Shown: positions 1-9,733, counted from the first letter of the stretch. The stretch is 57,178 nt of DNA from Methanothrix sp. (GCA_029907715.1 JARYLI010000010.1:1-57178); one strand, 5' to 3'. Notes: generated from the sequence alone by a model not told the origin. Numbers and translations are program-made.

Positions 1-153
1 GTCAAGGAGATACTCGAGGTCATAATCCCGAGAAGAATGATCGATGATCGCACAATCCTGGAAATCATAAAGGCCAGCATAAAGCAAGAGTCTCTGCCAG
101 AGAATCGCATCATCGAAGATCTGCCGCATCATCCTCTAAATAGTAGGAGATGA
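1..153 (+). CDS. 3' end of an unidentified protein (partial)
   Basis: An open frame runs from the first base to a TGA at 151-153 and gives the last 50 residues of a protein whose start lies outside the window. The piece is rich in Ile, Glu, Lys and Arg (it opens VKEILEVIIPRRMIDDRTIL) and looks like a soluble helical C-terminus. I do not recognise the family. It converges on the next gene (minus strand) with a 55-bp gap. That this is coding rests on the frame and composition only. Confidence 0.45.
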   Translation, partial: VKEILEVIIPRRMIDDRTILEIIKASIKQESLPENRIIEDLPHHPLNSRR

Positions 154-208
154 CAATGTCAAGATAAAAAATATCAGATATTATCCATCCCAGTCCATCC
201 TTGGTACC

Positions 209-709
209 TCAGGTCACGTAATAAATCAAGTACATTCTGGTAACCTTTATGTCGTCTGTATTCCCACTAGCACTACCGCTATCTGTCCTCGTGTGTATCC
301 CAAGAATATTGCCCTGGGTTCTCAGCAAACTCTGCCTAAGAGGGACTATCTGCGTTGCCCAAGAACCTCCAGAAGGAAGAAGCTTTCCTGCATAATATCT
401 CGAACCCCTCGCGTCTCTGTAATGGGCATCGTTAATTACACGTCTTTCACTATCAGGTACATTGAGAGTAAAGAAGTTGTATTCATCATTAACCTCGTAA
501 GCCATTAACACAAGGAGAACATCTGTGTTAGGTACCCTGTTTGGAAGGTTGAACGGTGAGGTATAATAATTAACCCTTCCAGCCTCGTTGCCAACAGCAA
601 GAATATCTGAACTAAGTGGTATACTCTTGAAGGCAAGGCTTGCGCTATATGCAGACGATACAAACAAAAGACAAATAACCAAACCCATTAAAACTGTTCT
701 ACATTTCAT
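209..709 (-). CDS. Small secreted protein of unknown function
   Basis: This 166-residue protein begins with a clear signal peptide: Lys/Arg near the start, a hydrophobic stretch at residues 8-22 and a small-residue cleavage region around SAYSAS. The mature part has mixed beta-type sequence, many Tyr, Arg and Ser, and no cysteines or transmembrane segment near its C-terminus, so it is probably released or loosely surface bound. Family not recognised. It lies next to a decayed insertion sequence, so this end of the window may be accessory DNA. The sequence gives no clue to substrate or pathway. Confidence 0.65.
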   Translation of the reverse strand: MKCRTVLMGLVICLLFVSSAYSASLAFKSIPLSSDILAVGNEAGRVNYYTSPFNLPNRVPNTDVLLVLMAYEVNDEYNFFTLNVPDSERRVINDAHYRDARGSRYYAGKLLPSGGSWATQIVPLRQSLLRTQGNILGIHTRTDSGSASGNTDDIKVTRMYLIYYVT

Positions 710-778
710 AACAAATGATTATGCTAATTAATCATAAAGTTTTCGGTTTATCGATCTAGCGACTTATACCTTGCATCT

Positions 779-1706
779 TCAGTTTATAAAGAACTTATGG
801 CAGAACATTGTGTCCAGCCAGAGGATGCGCAAGAGTTTCACCATAGCGAGCATTCTGCCAACAGGGTTCATCTCGCGGTTCAGCCTGATGAACTGGTAGT
901 GTGCTGTGTACAGATAGAGGTTCTTCTTGGATACGCCTCTGAACGTTGCCATCCATGGTCGATAGATAGAGAATTCCGCCTCCACAGTGTTGATATGCAC
1001 TCCACCACCCTTGCTGTACTCGCCGATAGAATGGTTCACACTTTCATGCATATCATCTGGCAGAATGTTATAGCTGACGTAGTCGTCGGTGTAGACGATT
1101 GTATCCGGGTCAACATCCCTCAGATACCGCTTCAACACGACTTTACTTTTGACGTTACGATGCGGTCGAATGCTCAGTCCGCCGCCTCTTTCAACGATTG
1201 CTATGACTTGAACCTTATCCGTGTCGTAAGTGCCTCTTCCCTTTGTTTTCAAGCCACGTTTCCTCGGTTCTCTCTATTACTTCCATGCCTTTTGAACCTG
1301 CTTTGACATATGCCTCATCCATCTCAACGACTCCACGAAGCTTATCTCCGATGTTTTTGCCATAGACAGTGGATCTCAACAGCTTGACCATATGGTATGC
1401 ACTCTTGTAATTGATACCAACTGTCTTCGAGATCTCGAGAATGCTCACCTTGAATTGCAACATAAACGCAACGAAGAACCACACCCGTAAAGGCAACCTC
1501 GTATCCTGAAATATTGTTCCTGTCTTGTCGTTGAACCACTTATCGCAACTCCTGCAGTGGTATCGCTGATTTGGTGTATCACGCCATCTACCGGTCCTCA
1601 CAACATGCTCAGAACCACAATACACACATCTGGCGCAAGCAGGCCATCTCATCTCACGCAACAGCTTGTAACACTCTTCCTCACCCGGCACGGATTCTAT
1701 GTTCAT
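779..1706 (-). pseudogene. IS1595-family (ISXO2-like) transposase, frameshifted
   Basis: Two overlapping minus-strand frames together make one transposase of about 305 residues. The upstream piece (1215-1706) has the N-terminal zinc ribbon of the IS1595 family (CARCVYCGSEH then YHCRSCDKWF) and the first catalytic block ending in VVEMDEAYV. The downstream piece (779-1252) supplies the rest of the DDE domain, with YTDDYVSY and the block around VNHSIGEYSKGGGVHINTVEAEFS. The frames join if two bases (GA) have been lost from a GA run near 1270-1280: restoring them gives a continuous VIEREPRKRGLKTKGRGT. I therefore read it as a decayed copy rather than a programmed frameshift. I could not find convincing terminal inverted repeats or a target duplication on either side. 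Confidence 0.8.
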
Positions 1707-1795
1707 ACAAAACTTACATCGTCAATCAAGAATAAATAAGTTGTTATGAGGTGATGAGCGCCGATGGAAAAAGAGACCCGGCCTCCGCCGGCCGG

Positions 1796-4648
1796 TCACT
1801 CTATGTATATCGCAGGCCTTCCAGGCTCTGCATTCTGGGCCCTGCCCTTCGGGTCGTACTGCGGATCGTCCGCGGAGTAGACCTCAACTGGGCAGCCGAA
1901 CGCCCGGGAGAGATACACCCTCTCCCTTGAAATAATCTCGAATTCGTCCAGTGCGAGCACATCCCCGCTCAGCGCGTGCGCCGACTTCGCAAGCTTACCA
2001 CCGTACTTTGGGGCATCCTTCTTGTGGCTCTGGATCTCGGGATGGCTCATCGCGGATTTCATCAGAGCGCTCATGTCAAGCCTCCCGCCCTTCGAGACCT
2101 CAAGAGCCAGCCGGAGCATCTCCTTCTTCCATACAGGGGTTGTGTAAAGCACGATCCTTCCGGGCTTTGTCTTCGTCACCCTTATGATCTCCTCTATGTC
2201 CCTCTGCGTCTGCTCCAGGTAGGCCTCTGCCCGCTCTGCCTGCTCATCTATGAGCGATGTATCCGGAACTGGCCAGGGTGCCCTTGAGACGTATCCCTCG
2301 CCGATGTTCTGCCAGATCTCCTCGCAGATGTGAGGGGTGAACGGTGCCATCAGTCTGACCCACACATTCAGTATCCTGCGGAGCTGATTCCTTCCACCTC
2401 TCCTCTCGTACCACCTCAAATCGTTGAGCATGTGGTAGAACGCGCTCTGAAGCGCCCTTCTCGTCTGGATGTTGTTCAGCGCATCTGTCGTCTCGATTAT
2501 CCTGCGCTGCAGTCTTGATAACATCCACCTGTCGATCAGTGTCAGCTCCGCGCTCTCATCTATGTCATTCCTCTCGATGATCTCCCTGGCGAGCGCGTAG
2601 AACCTCTCGACCTGCCCGCGCGTCGCCTGAGCGCCGTCGTTTCTCCAGTCCGCATCCTGGGTGTACTCTGCATTCGCAAGTATGTACAGCCTGGTGACGT
2701 CAGCTCCGTTCTCTGCCACAGCCTGCTTGAGCGTGAGTATCGGCCCTCTTGACTTCGACATCTTCTGGCCCTCCAGAGAGACGAACCCGTTCACGGCTAT
2801 CGCCCTGGGCCAGAGGCTCTCCGGAAATATCGCCACGTGGTGGTACAGGAAGAAGAGCAGGTGGTTTGCCACCAGATCCTTTCCGGAGGTTCTGAGATCC
2901 ACGGGATACCAGTACTCGAAGTCCTCGCGTATCTGTCTGACAGTCTCAACGTCCACTCCTGTGAGGGCTGCGACCTCCTCAGGCGAGCCCTTTCCGAGGA
3001 AGATGTGATCGAAGAACTGCGGGACCAGCCGGTCTGTCTTCATGCCCGCATTCACATACTTCGCCAGGATGTAGAAAGCCATGTAGATGGTGCTGTCAGC
3101 CAGCGACTCGATCAGCCACTCCCTGTCCCAGGGAAGCCTGGTCCCCAGACCTTTTCGCCTTGCGCACGCCTTGTCCTTGAGCCAGTCGATCTTGTTGATG
3201 AACTCCGCGCGCATATCCTCGGGAATGATCCGCATGCCGGCAAGACACTCCAGCACCCTGGACTTCCATACGGGATCAGAGTACTCCAGGAACCACTGAT
3301 CGCGGACCATCTTGACGACACATCTCGCCCCGCACCTGCAGATAACCGGAGTCTCGCTGAACTCGTAAAAGATCTCTGCAACACCCTGATCTATGAGATC
3401 CTGGAGCAGGACGTCCTTTATCCTGTGCACCGGAGTTCCGGCGTATCTTCCGGTGATCTCCTTCAGCACGCCATTGTGAAACTCCCTGCGGTAGACGAGC
3501 TTCGTCGCCTCCTCAGCTTTCGGATCGTTCTGATCCTTCACACCCAGCTCGTTAACGGCATCCACCGCCGGGAACTCTCCATACTCCGGCACGGATATCA
3601 GGGAGATGAATTTTATATTGCGAATATCCTCTGTTATGCCATACCTGCTCAGATCCGCATCGTAGAGATCCCTGAGCGCGAGGTAATCCAGAGGCGCGTG
3701 AGCGGGGACGGACATGACTATTCCGGAGCCACTGTCGGGATCGACGAAGGTGGCTGGCAGGATGATGATCTCATCTCCGGTTACAGGATTCCTGGCCTTC
3801 TTCCCGATCAGCTCCTCCCCCGAGATCTCGCCGATCTTCTCAACGGATCTGTCAGTGAATGTGAGCTTGTGATACGCCTGTGGGCTCACTATCCATATCT
3901 CATCATTCACCTTTGCCACGTAATGAACGACATCTGGATTAACCCAGAGGTTCGTCACTCCGAAGACGGTCTCAGGGCGGAGGGTGGCACAGGGGAGCAC
4001 CCTGTCATCGATCCTGAACTTTATCAGGGTGAAGTCAAGTATCGTCGCGTCCTCTCCCCTCAGTATATCGTGATCCTCTACGGGATTCTGATCGTTGGGA
4101 CACCATCTCACAGGATGCGAGCCCTTGGTGACGTATCCCTTCTCCCTGAGTATTCCGAACTGCCACTCGATGAACCTGTTGTACGCTGGGTCTGTTGTTG
4201 TGAACTCCCTCCTCCAGTCTATGGAGTAGCCTATGCTCCTCATGGCGAGCTTCGCCTGCTTCCTGAAGTAATCGACTATCGCCTCGGGAGTTGTGAGCTT
4301 CTCCAGCTCCTCCTCCGGTATGCCGTGCAGCCTGGTGTATACATCCCATATCAGGGGATCACGATTCGCGATCAGCTCGCTGAGCCCGACTATCGGGGTA
4401 CCTGTCGCGTGGAATGCCATCGGGAAGAGAACGTTCTCGCCCAGCATTCTGTGGTAACGCGCTATGGCATCGCCTATCGTAAAGGTGCGTGTATGTCCAG
4501 CGTGAAGGTTGCCGTTCAGGTATGGGTATGGTATCGTCAGGAAGAACTTCTTTCTCGAATCCGGCTCCGCGTGAAATACGCCCTCCTCCTCCCATATCTT
4601 CTGCCACTTCGCCTCGATCTCATGCGCTGAATACTCTTTACGCAACAT
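1796..4648 (-). CDS. leuS: Leucine--tRNA ligase
   Basis: This 950-residue class I synthetase charges tRNA-Leu with leucine in the cytoplasm. The length and N-terminus (KEYSAHEIEAKWQKIWEEEG) match archaeal-type LeuRS. The HIGH motif appears as HAGH at residues 49-52 and the KMSKS loop as KMSKSRG near residue 628. Between them is the large CP1 editing insertion, recognisable from TLRPETVFGVTNLWVNP and GSGIVMSVPAHAPLDY. The Zn-type CRCGARC segment lies in the middle. The start ATG is 11 bp after the stop of dapL, so the two are probably one transcript with leuS second. The start is well supported by family alignment. Confidence 0.97.
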   Translation of the reverse strand: MLRKEYSAHEIEAKWQKIWEEEGVFHAEPDSRKKFFLTIPYPYLNGNLHAGHTRTFTIGDAIARYHRMLGENVLFPMAFHATGTPIVGLSELIANRDPLIWDVYTRLHGIPEEELEKLTTPEAIVDYFRKQAKLAMRSIGYSIDWRREFTTTDPAYNRFIEWQFGILREKGYVTKGSHPVRWCPNDQNPVEDHDILRGEDATILDFTLIKFRIDDRVLPCATLRPETVFGVTNLWVNPDVVHYVAKVNDEIWIVSPQAYHKLTFTDRSVEKIGEISGEELIGKKARNPVTGDEIIILPATFVDPDSGSGIVMSVPAHAPLDYLALRDLYDADLSRYGITEDIRNIKFISLISVPEYGEFPAVDAVNELGVKDQNDPKAEEATKLVYRREFHNGVLKEITGRYAGTPVHRIKDVLLQDLIDQGVAEIFYEFSETPVICRCGARCVVKMVRDQWFLEYSDPVWKSRVLECLAGMRIIPEDMRAEFINKIDWLKDKACARRKGLGTRLPWDREWLIESLADSTIYMAFYILAKYVNAGMKTDRLVPQFFDHIFLGKGSPEEVAALTGVDVETVRQIREDFEYWYPVDLRTSGKDLVANHLLFFLYHHVAIFPESLWPRAIAVNGFVSLEGQKMSKSRGPILTLKQAVAENGADVTRLYILANAEYTQDADWRNDGAQATRGQVERFYALAREIIERNDIDESAELTLIDRWMLSRLQRRIIETTDALNNIQTRRALQSAFYHMLNDLRWYERRGGRNQLRRILNVWVRLMAPFTPHICEEIWQNIGEGYVSRAPWPVPDTSLIDEQAERAEAYLEQTQRDIEEIIRVTKTKPGRIVLYTTPVWKKEMLRLALEVSKGGRLDMSALMKSAMSHPEIQSHKKDAPKYGGKLAKSAHALSGDVLALDEFEIISRERVYLSRAFGCPVEVYSADDPQYDPKGRAQNAEPGRPAIYIE

Positions 4649-4659
4649 ACAGCCTCCTC

Positions 4660-5814
4660 TCAGAGATTCCTCAGCCTTTCAGCCGCCATCTCTATCCTCT
4701 CTGTCGGCTGGGTCACAGAGAGCCTTATGTAACCTTCGCCATGCTCGCCGAATCCAACGCCAGGTGTCACGACTATCCCAGTCCTCTCGAGAAGCATCTT
4801 GGCGTACTCCCTGGAGTCCCCGCCGGTCCACGCCCAGAGGTAGAAAGTCGCCTTCGGCTTCGAGAGCTCAAGTCCGATATCAGAGAGCGCTGAGTAGAGG
4901 ATCTCAATCCTCTCCCTGTATACAGACCTCAACCCATCAACGATCTCCGACGGGCTTCTGAGCGCAGCTATTCCCGCGTCCTGGACCGCGCCGAAGTTAC
5001 CGGAGTCTATGTTCGACTTGACCCTGCCGATGCCCTCGATGATCCTGGAGCTTCCCGAGACCATGCCTATGCGCCAGCCGGTCATGTTGTACGTCTTGGA
5101 AAGCGAATGAAACTCAACAGCCACATCCTTAGCTCCGGGCGCCTGGAGTATGCTGGGAGGCCGCCCGTCGAAGTATATCTCAGAGTAGGGGTTGTCGTGC
5201 ATCACCAGAATCCCGTACTCACGGGCGAGGTCCACAAGCTCCCGGAAGAAATCAGATCCAGCTACCGCGCCGGTCGGATTGTTCGGATAGTTCAGAAAGA
5301 TCATCCTGGGCCTCCAGTTCGGGTCATCCTCCAGCCTCGCCCTTATGCTTCTGAGATCAGGGAGAAATGAGTTCTTCTTAAGGAGAGGCATCCTCTCAGG
5401 GATGCCACCAGCAAACATCACCGCGGTGCTGTAAACTGTATACGCGGGATCCGGGACAAGGACCCTGTCACCGGGGTTTACGAACGCCAGCGGAGCATGC
5501 GCGAGCCCCTCCTTCGATCCTATGAGTGTCAGTATCTCGGTGGAGGGATCCAGCTCAACACCGAAGAGATCTCTATACCACTCAGCCACTGCCTCTCTGA
5601 ACTCGATCTTTCCCTCGTAAGATGGGTACTGATGGTTTGCAGGTCTCTTCACAGCCTCACACATCTCTCTAACGATATGCTCAGGCGTTGGGATGTCCGG
5701 GTCGCCCACGCTCAGATCTATGACGTCAACGCCCCTCTCTCTCGCTCTCCTCTTGATTCCATCGATCTCTGCGAACAGATAGGGAGGAAGGGATTTTATC
5801 CGATCAGCGTACAT
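4660..5814 (-). CDS. dapL: LL-diaminopimelate aminotransferase (DapL-type class I aminotransferase)
   Basis: This 384-residue PLP enzyme has the class I fold: VIDLSVGDPDIPTPEHI near the N-terminus, a YPNNPTGAV segment that holds the cofactor ring, and the Schiff-base lysine in SLSKTYNMTGWRIG near residue 240. Overall sequence fits the DapL group found in methanogens, which converts tetrahydrodipicolinate directly to LL-diaminopimelate with glutamate as amino donor, for lysine synthesis. Other class I aminotransferases are similar, so the substrate is an inference. A GGAGAGAT ribosome site precedes the ATG. It is the first gene of a dapL-leuS pair and shares a short divergent promoter region with hel308. 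Confidence 0.82.
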   Translation of the reverse strand: MYADRIKSLPPYLFAEIDGIKRRARERGVDVIDLSVGDPDIPTPEHIVREMCEAVKRPANHQYPSYEGKIEFREAVAEWYRDLFGVELDPSTEILTLIGSKEGLAHAPLAFVNPGDRVLVPDPAYTVYSTAVMFAGGIPERMPLLKKNSFLPDLRSIRARLEDDPNWRPRMIFLNYPNNPTGAVAGSDFFRELVDLAREYGILVMHDNPYSEIYFDGRPPSILQAPGAKDVAVEFHSLSKTYNMTGWRIGMVSGSSRIIEGIGRVKSNIDSGNFGAVQDAGIAALRSPSEIVDGLRSVYRERIEILYSALSDIGLELSKPKATFYLWAWTGGDSREYAKMLLERTGIVVTPGVGFGEHGEGYIRLSVTQPTERIEMAAERLRNL

Positions 5815-5870
5815 TCATATCTCTCCGAAGATGCTGGAGGATCCAGATGCTGCCGCATCTAGTAGCGCTG

Positions 5871-5884
5871 TTTAGTATATAAGG
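5871..5884. promoter_or_regulatory. Divergent TATA element between dapL and hel308
   Basis: The AT-rich string TTTAGTATATAAGG is the only TATA-like element in the 82-bp gap between the two divergent genes. Its near-symmetry lets it serve either strand. For hel308 it would place the start of transcription almost at the ATG (leaderless mRNA); for dapL it would give a leader of about 40 nt carrying the GGAGAGAT site. This is a reading of sequence only. Confidence 0.45.
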
Positions 5885-5896
5885 GTAAGGGGATTC

Positions 5897-7978
5897 ATGC
5901 TCACGATCAGAGATCTGACCAGATGGCTGCCTGAGAGCGTCATAGAGCTTTACGAGGCCCTGGGGATAGAGGAGCTGTATCCGCCTCAGGCCGATGCGAT
6001 AGAGCGCGGGCTTCTCGACGGCAGGAACATGATCATATCAGTGCCGACTGCAGCTGGAAAGACGCTTCTCGCGGAGCTTGCGATGCTCAGGGGCGCGCTC
6101 TCAGGAAAAAGGGCTCTCTACATAGTCCCGCTGCGCGCTCTGGCCTCGGAGAAGTTCGATAGCTTCAGCAGGTTCTCCAGGCTCGGCCTGAGGATAGGGA
6201 TCAGCACCGGAGATTTTGAGAAAAGGGACGAGCGACTGGGCAGGAACGACATAATCATAGCGACATCCGAGAAGGCGGACTCTCTGATACGGAACGGAGC
6301 CTCCTGGGTGCGCAGGATCGGCGTTCTTGTTGTGGACGAGATTCACCTCCTGGACTCAGCAAACAGAGGGCCAACGCTGGAGATGACGATGACGAAGCTC
6401 ATGCATCTCAATCCTGAGATGCAGGTGATCGGGCTCAGCGCGACGATAGCCAACGGAAGGGAGATCGCGGACTGGATAAAAGGGGAGATCGTCTCGAGCG
6501 ACTGGCGGCCCGTACGGCTCCGGGAGGGTGTGCTGCTGGAGGACAGGCTGGTCTTTCCGGATGGGGAGATACAGCTCGAGAACCGGAACAGGGATCCTGT
6601 GCTGAACCTGGTTCTGGATACAGTTGATCAGGGCGGCCAGATGCTGATATTCGAGAGCACCAGGAGGAATGCTGAGTCGATGGCTCAGAAGCTCGCCGGA
6701 GTTCTCCCGGAATCCGGGGAGACGATCGAGATTGCCGAGAGGCTGAGCGGCGAGGGAGAGACCTCGAAGAGGCTCTCCAAATGCCTGAGGCATGGGGCAG
6801 CGTTCCATCATGCGGGTCTCCTTCCTGATCAGAGGCGACTGATAGAGCTCGGGTTCAGGCAGAATATCATAAAGGTCATAGCATGCACTCCCACCCTCGC
6901 GGCCGGACTGAACTTACCGGCGCGCAGGGTTCTCATAAGGAGTTACAAGAGATACGAAGCGGGTCTCGGAACCCGCCCGATTCCGGTCATGGAGTACAGA
7001 CAGATGGCAGGAAGGGCTGGCAGGCCGGGACTTGATCCCTATGGTGAGTCGCTCATCATGGCCAGAAGCGAGGACGAGCTCCACAAGCTCATGGATCGCT
7101 ACATAATGGGCGAGCCTGAGGAGATATGGTCGAAGCTGGCCAGCGAGAGAGCGCTTCGCACGCATGTACTTGCAGCAATTGCTTCCGGATTCGCGGATTC
7201 GACCGACTCCCTTAGCAGGCTCATGGCGTCCACATTCTACGCCCGCCAGCAGGATCCATCGCACCTGGGAGAGACCATAGATTCTGTTCTCGGGTTTCTT
7301 GTGAGGAGCGATATGATCGAGGAGGATCTAAGGCCAACACCCCTCGGCTCTCTTGTATCCAGACTGTATCTGGATCCGCTGAGCGCCGTGATGATGATCC
7401 AGGGAATCAGGGGTGTCCGCAGGCCCTCTGAGCTCACGCTCATACATGTGATAACGATGACTCCTGACATGGAGCTGCTGTTCGTTCAGCAGAGCGATAA
7501 CTGGCTCGAGGATTTCATCTCCGAGCACTCATCAGAGCTCGGGAGCGAGGAGAATCTCGACTGGCTCCTCAGAGAGGTGAAGACCGCCTCCATGCTCATG
7601 GACTGGATAAATGAGGTTCATGAGGACAGGATCGCGGACAGGTACAACATCGGCCCGGGAGATGTCATGAGGATAGCTGAGACCGCGGAGTGGCTCATGA
7701 GCGCTCTGCACAGGATATCGAAGCATATGGATCTGGGAGTCACGTATCTGGCCGAGAGGCTGGCGCTCAGGATACACTACGGCGCAGGCGATGATCTCTT
7801 ACAACTCCTGGAGCTCAAGGGCATAGGCAGGGTCAGGGCGCGGAAGCTCTACCAGGCAGGCTACAGGAGCCTGGAGGATCTAAAAGCAGCTGATAAAACC
7901 ACACTTTCAGAGATCCTCGGCCCGAAGATTGCGGAAAGGGTCATATCACAGCTGAGGGAATCTGATGTCCGGGCATGA
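5897..7978 (+). CDS. hel308: ATP-dependent DNA helicase Hel308
   Basis: This 693-residue superfamily 2 (Ski2-like) helicase unwinds branched DNA at stalled replication forks in archaea. Visible motifs are Walker A PTAAGKT (residues 50-56), the DEIH box near residues 146-149, SAT in GLSATIANG, and motif VI in QMAGRAGRPG. The C-terminal part has the winged-helix and ratchet regions and ends with a helix-hairpin-helix segment, LLELKGIGRVRARKLYQAGY, as in Hel308. The length is typical for the family. Transcription probably starts very close to the ATG (TATA about 20 bp upstream). It stands alone on its strand, followed by a repeat-filled gap. Confidence 0.95.
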   Translation: MLTIRDLTRWLPESVIELYEALGIEELYPPQADAIERGLLDGRNMIISVPTAAGKTLLAELAMLRGALSGKRALYIVPLRALASEKFDSFSRFSRLGLRIGISTGDFEKRDERLGRNDIIIATSEKADSLIRNGASWVRRIGVLVVDEIHLLDSANRGPTLEMTMTKLMHLNPEMQVIGLSATIANGREIADWIKGEIVSSDWRPVRLREGVLLEDRLVFPDGEIQLENRNRDPVLNLVLDTVDQGGQMLIFESTRRNAESMAQKLAGVLPESGETIEIAERLSGEGETSKRLSKCLRHGAAFHHAGLLPDQRRLIELGFRQNIIKVIACTPTLAAGLNLPARRVLIRSYKRYEAGLGTRPIPVMEYRQMAGRAGRPGLDPYGESLIMARSEDELHKLMDRYIMGEPEEIWSKLASERALRTHVLAAIASGFADSTDSLSRLMASTFYARQQDPSHLGETIDSVLGFLVRSDMIEEDLRPTPLGSLVSRLYLDPLSAVMMIQGIRGVRRPSELTLIHVITMTPDMELLFVQQSDNWLEDFISEHSSELGSEENLDWLLREVKTASMLMDWINEVHEDRIADRYNIGPGDVMRIAETAEWLMSALHRISKHMDLGVTYLAERLALRIHYGAGDDLLQLLELKGIGRVRARKLYQAGYRSLEDLKAADKTTLSEILGPKIAERVISQLRESDVRA

Positions 7979-8017
7979 TCCTGAACTCGCCACGGAATAT
8001 TCATCCACAGATAGATC

Positions 8018-8207
8018 CATGCGTCACCGGTTAAGATCGACATGTGTAGAATTGGACTTAATAGTCATATTTCGCCTCAGTACTGCTATCACGACTCAAG
8101 TCCACAGGGCGGTCGATTTGAATCAAACTCTCCACTATGGGGAGATCTCAATTTGTCAAATTTCATGATCAATATATTTACATAAAATCCTTAACCGATG
8201 ACCAATG
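8018..8207 (+). repeat. R1 element, copy A (about 190 bp, terminal inverted repeats)
   Basis: First of three copies of a non-coding repeat (others at 25488-25676 and 41529-41717). The ends are inverted repeats: CATGCGTCACCGGTTAAG on the left, and the reverse complement of the right end reads CATTGGTCATCGGTTAAG. The inside has an imperfect inverted pair (GGACTTA and CAAGTCC) and the string AATTTGTCAAATT. No plausible protein is encoded. Unlike the other two copies, I see no direct duplication flanking this one, so it may be the oldest or may have suffered rearrangement. Confidence 0.85.
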
Positions 8208-8281
8208 GAGACGGCTTACACATGAGAGAGCAGAGATCCGCTTCATCAGATGCATGAGGGTGCGGGGCGTCTCCCGGCGAC

Positions 8282-8390
8282 GAACATGCTCGCTAAATTG
8301 CCCTCTTGACAGATTTCTAGATAAACGACTGTGCCATAGCGGCTTCACTTGATTGGTAACTCAAGTACGCTCACGATATTGAGCAAATAC
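8282..8390 (+). repeat. R3 element (about 109 bp)
   Basis: This stretch is homologous to 40983-41102 and, in the opposite orientation, to the R3 layer at 36378-36627. It begins GAACATGCTC and ends GAGCAAATAC, whose reverse complement is GTATTTGCTC, so the ends are imperfect inverted repeats. The interior shares strings such as AGATTTCT, ACGACTGTGCCA and GCGGCTTCACTTGA with the other copies. Flanking 8-mers (CCGGCGAC and CCAGCGGA) are only partly alike. With R1 copy A just upstream, the whole 7979-8484 gap is a repeat island without a gene. Confidence 0.7.
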
Positions 8391-8484
8391 CCAGCGGATC
8401 ACCAATAAGTTAAAGTATTACTGGGTTTGAATCATAATTATGTATTAACACTGAAGTGGGGGTAGTTGAAGGGGTGTAACTCTG

Positions 8485-9399
8485 ATGTCAGTTGCTGTGA
8501 TCTCTGATACACATTTCGGCTCAACATGCTCTGCTCTTTCAAGGCGCGATAATGTTGATTACCTCATATGGGAGCTCTGGAGGTACGGAGATGGCATCGA
8601 TGAGGTTGTGCTTCTCGGCGATATCCTCGATCTCTGGAGGGTCCGGATGGAGAGCGCCATTCGCGATGCCAGCTATTTCTTCAGGCGGCTGGACGAGCTG
8701 GGCGTGAGAGTGAGCTATGTGGTGGGCAATCACGATCACCACATGACGATCATACGCCAGGAGCTCTCTCTTCTCGAGAGGGCCGCGAGGGGCGAGCCGT
8801 TCACAGTTTACCTTCCCAACCTGAGATGGTCGATGAATCTTGCTGGACTCAAGATGACATTCCATTATCCCACGTATGAGATGGTGATGGGGGGCAGACG
8901 CCTTCTTTTCACACACGGCCATCATCTGGATGGCATCAAATCGCTGCCTGTGCAGATATTCGAGGGCATACGCAGGCTATCGGGAGAGCCTGTGCTCCCG
9001 GCGGATCTCGAGAGGATGATGGCATATGCATATGAGAGCATCTACAGGTCCTGCTATCTGGGGGAGGCTGTGGAGATCGAGGAGTCGCTCTGGAGGGTCA
9101 CGGGCATATTTGAGAGGGTGAGATCTGGAGTGCTCAGGACACTGAGATACAGCCCTGTTGAGTCTCAGTACGATGCCATCCTGAGGTTCATCAGAGAGCG
9201 ACATCCAGGGAGGGTCGATTGTTTCATCTATGGAGATACGCACCAGGCTGCCATCTACAGAAAGGACGGGGATCTCCTGGTCGCAAACGCAGGCTCGCTC
9301 GCAGATGGTGGTGATAACACGTATCTAATACTCACAGATGATGAGATCCGGCTGCGAGGATTCGGCAGGCAGGAGCCGATGATGAGAATGGATGTTTGA
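8485..9399 (+). CDS. Metallophosphoesterase (calcineurin-like, UDP-diacylglucosamine hydrolase type)
   Basis: This 304-residue protein has the full two-metal phosphoesterase signature: DTHFGS (residues 8-13), GDILDLW, GNHDHH, GHH in FTHGHHLDG, and GDTHQA near residue 250. The nearest known type is the LpxH-like/YbbF group, but archaea do not make lipid A, so the natural substrate is unknown. It is cytoplasmic, with no signal peptide or membrane segment. The gene stands alone behind a repeat island. A GGTAGTTGAAGGGGTG string upstream of the ATG includes a usable ribosome site. A second, unrelated metallophosphoesterase lies at 10373-11035. Confidence 0.85.
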   Translation: MSVAVISDTHFGSTCSALSRRDNVDYLIWELWRYGDGIDEVVLLGDILDLWRVRMESAIRDASYFFRRLDELGVRVSYVVGNHDHHMTIIRQELSLLERAARGEPFTVYLPNLRWSMNLAGLKMTFHYPTYEMVMGGRRLLFTHGHHLDGIKSLPVQIFEGIRRLSGEPVLPADLERMMAYAYESIYRSCYLGEAVEIEESLWRVTGIFERVRSGVLRTLRYSPVESQYDAILRFIRERHPGRVDCFIYGDTHQAAIYRKDGDLLVANAGSLADGGDNTYLILTDDEIRLRGFGRQEPMMRMDV

Positions 9400-9529
9400 G
9401 GTGCCATCCCTCAGATAGGATATCGTACAGCACGATGCTGATTCTTTTGCAGGAAGTGCTCCAATTCATACTCTGCCCGAGATCTTAGTGGGCTGTATGT
9501 AGTGGGCTGAGTGTGGGGTGTGGCTCAAT

Positions 9530-9678
9530 CCCTCTTGCTTATCAACCCGGAGGAAATTCAATCTGGTTGCTGGAAGCACCCGTTCGCTCTCTGGGCCTTC
9601 GACGCAGTCGAAGATAAGTCGAAACGAGCGCATAGCAGGCTGGTGCTTCTCCTGCAGGCTATCAGTTTGATAAGAGTG
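9530..9678 (-). repeat. R2 element, degenerate copy
   Basis: Read on the minus strand, this segment follows the R2 pattern: a TAAGAG-type end, CTGATAGCCTG, CACCAGCCTGCTATGCGCTCG, the hairpin module TTCGACTGCGTCGAA, then GAGAGCGAAC and CAGCAACC. The ends are diverged from the CGCTCTTAT consensus and no clean flanking duplication remains, so it is an older copy. It fills most of the 334-bp gap between the phosphoesterase and the tRNA gene; I see no gene in the rest of that gap. Confidence 0.7.
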
Positions 9679-9733
9679 TGGCCCCTTACCACCTTGGGCC
9701 GAAGGGCTCCTGCATTGCGACTTTAAAATTTAG

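Noticed and set aside
720-1760. Terminal inverted repeats of the IS1595 remnant
   Set aside because: Only a short ACTTAT match could be found on the two sides, which is not enough, and no 8-bp duplication was visible.
2837-4630. A 597-codon open frame on the plus strand across the leuS gene
   Set aside because: It is the antisense shadow of leuS in G+C-rich DNA, with no family features and no ribosome site; leuS on the minus strand has complete synthetase motifs.
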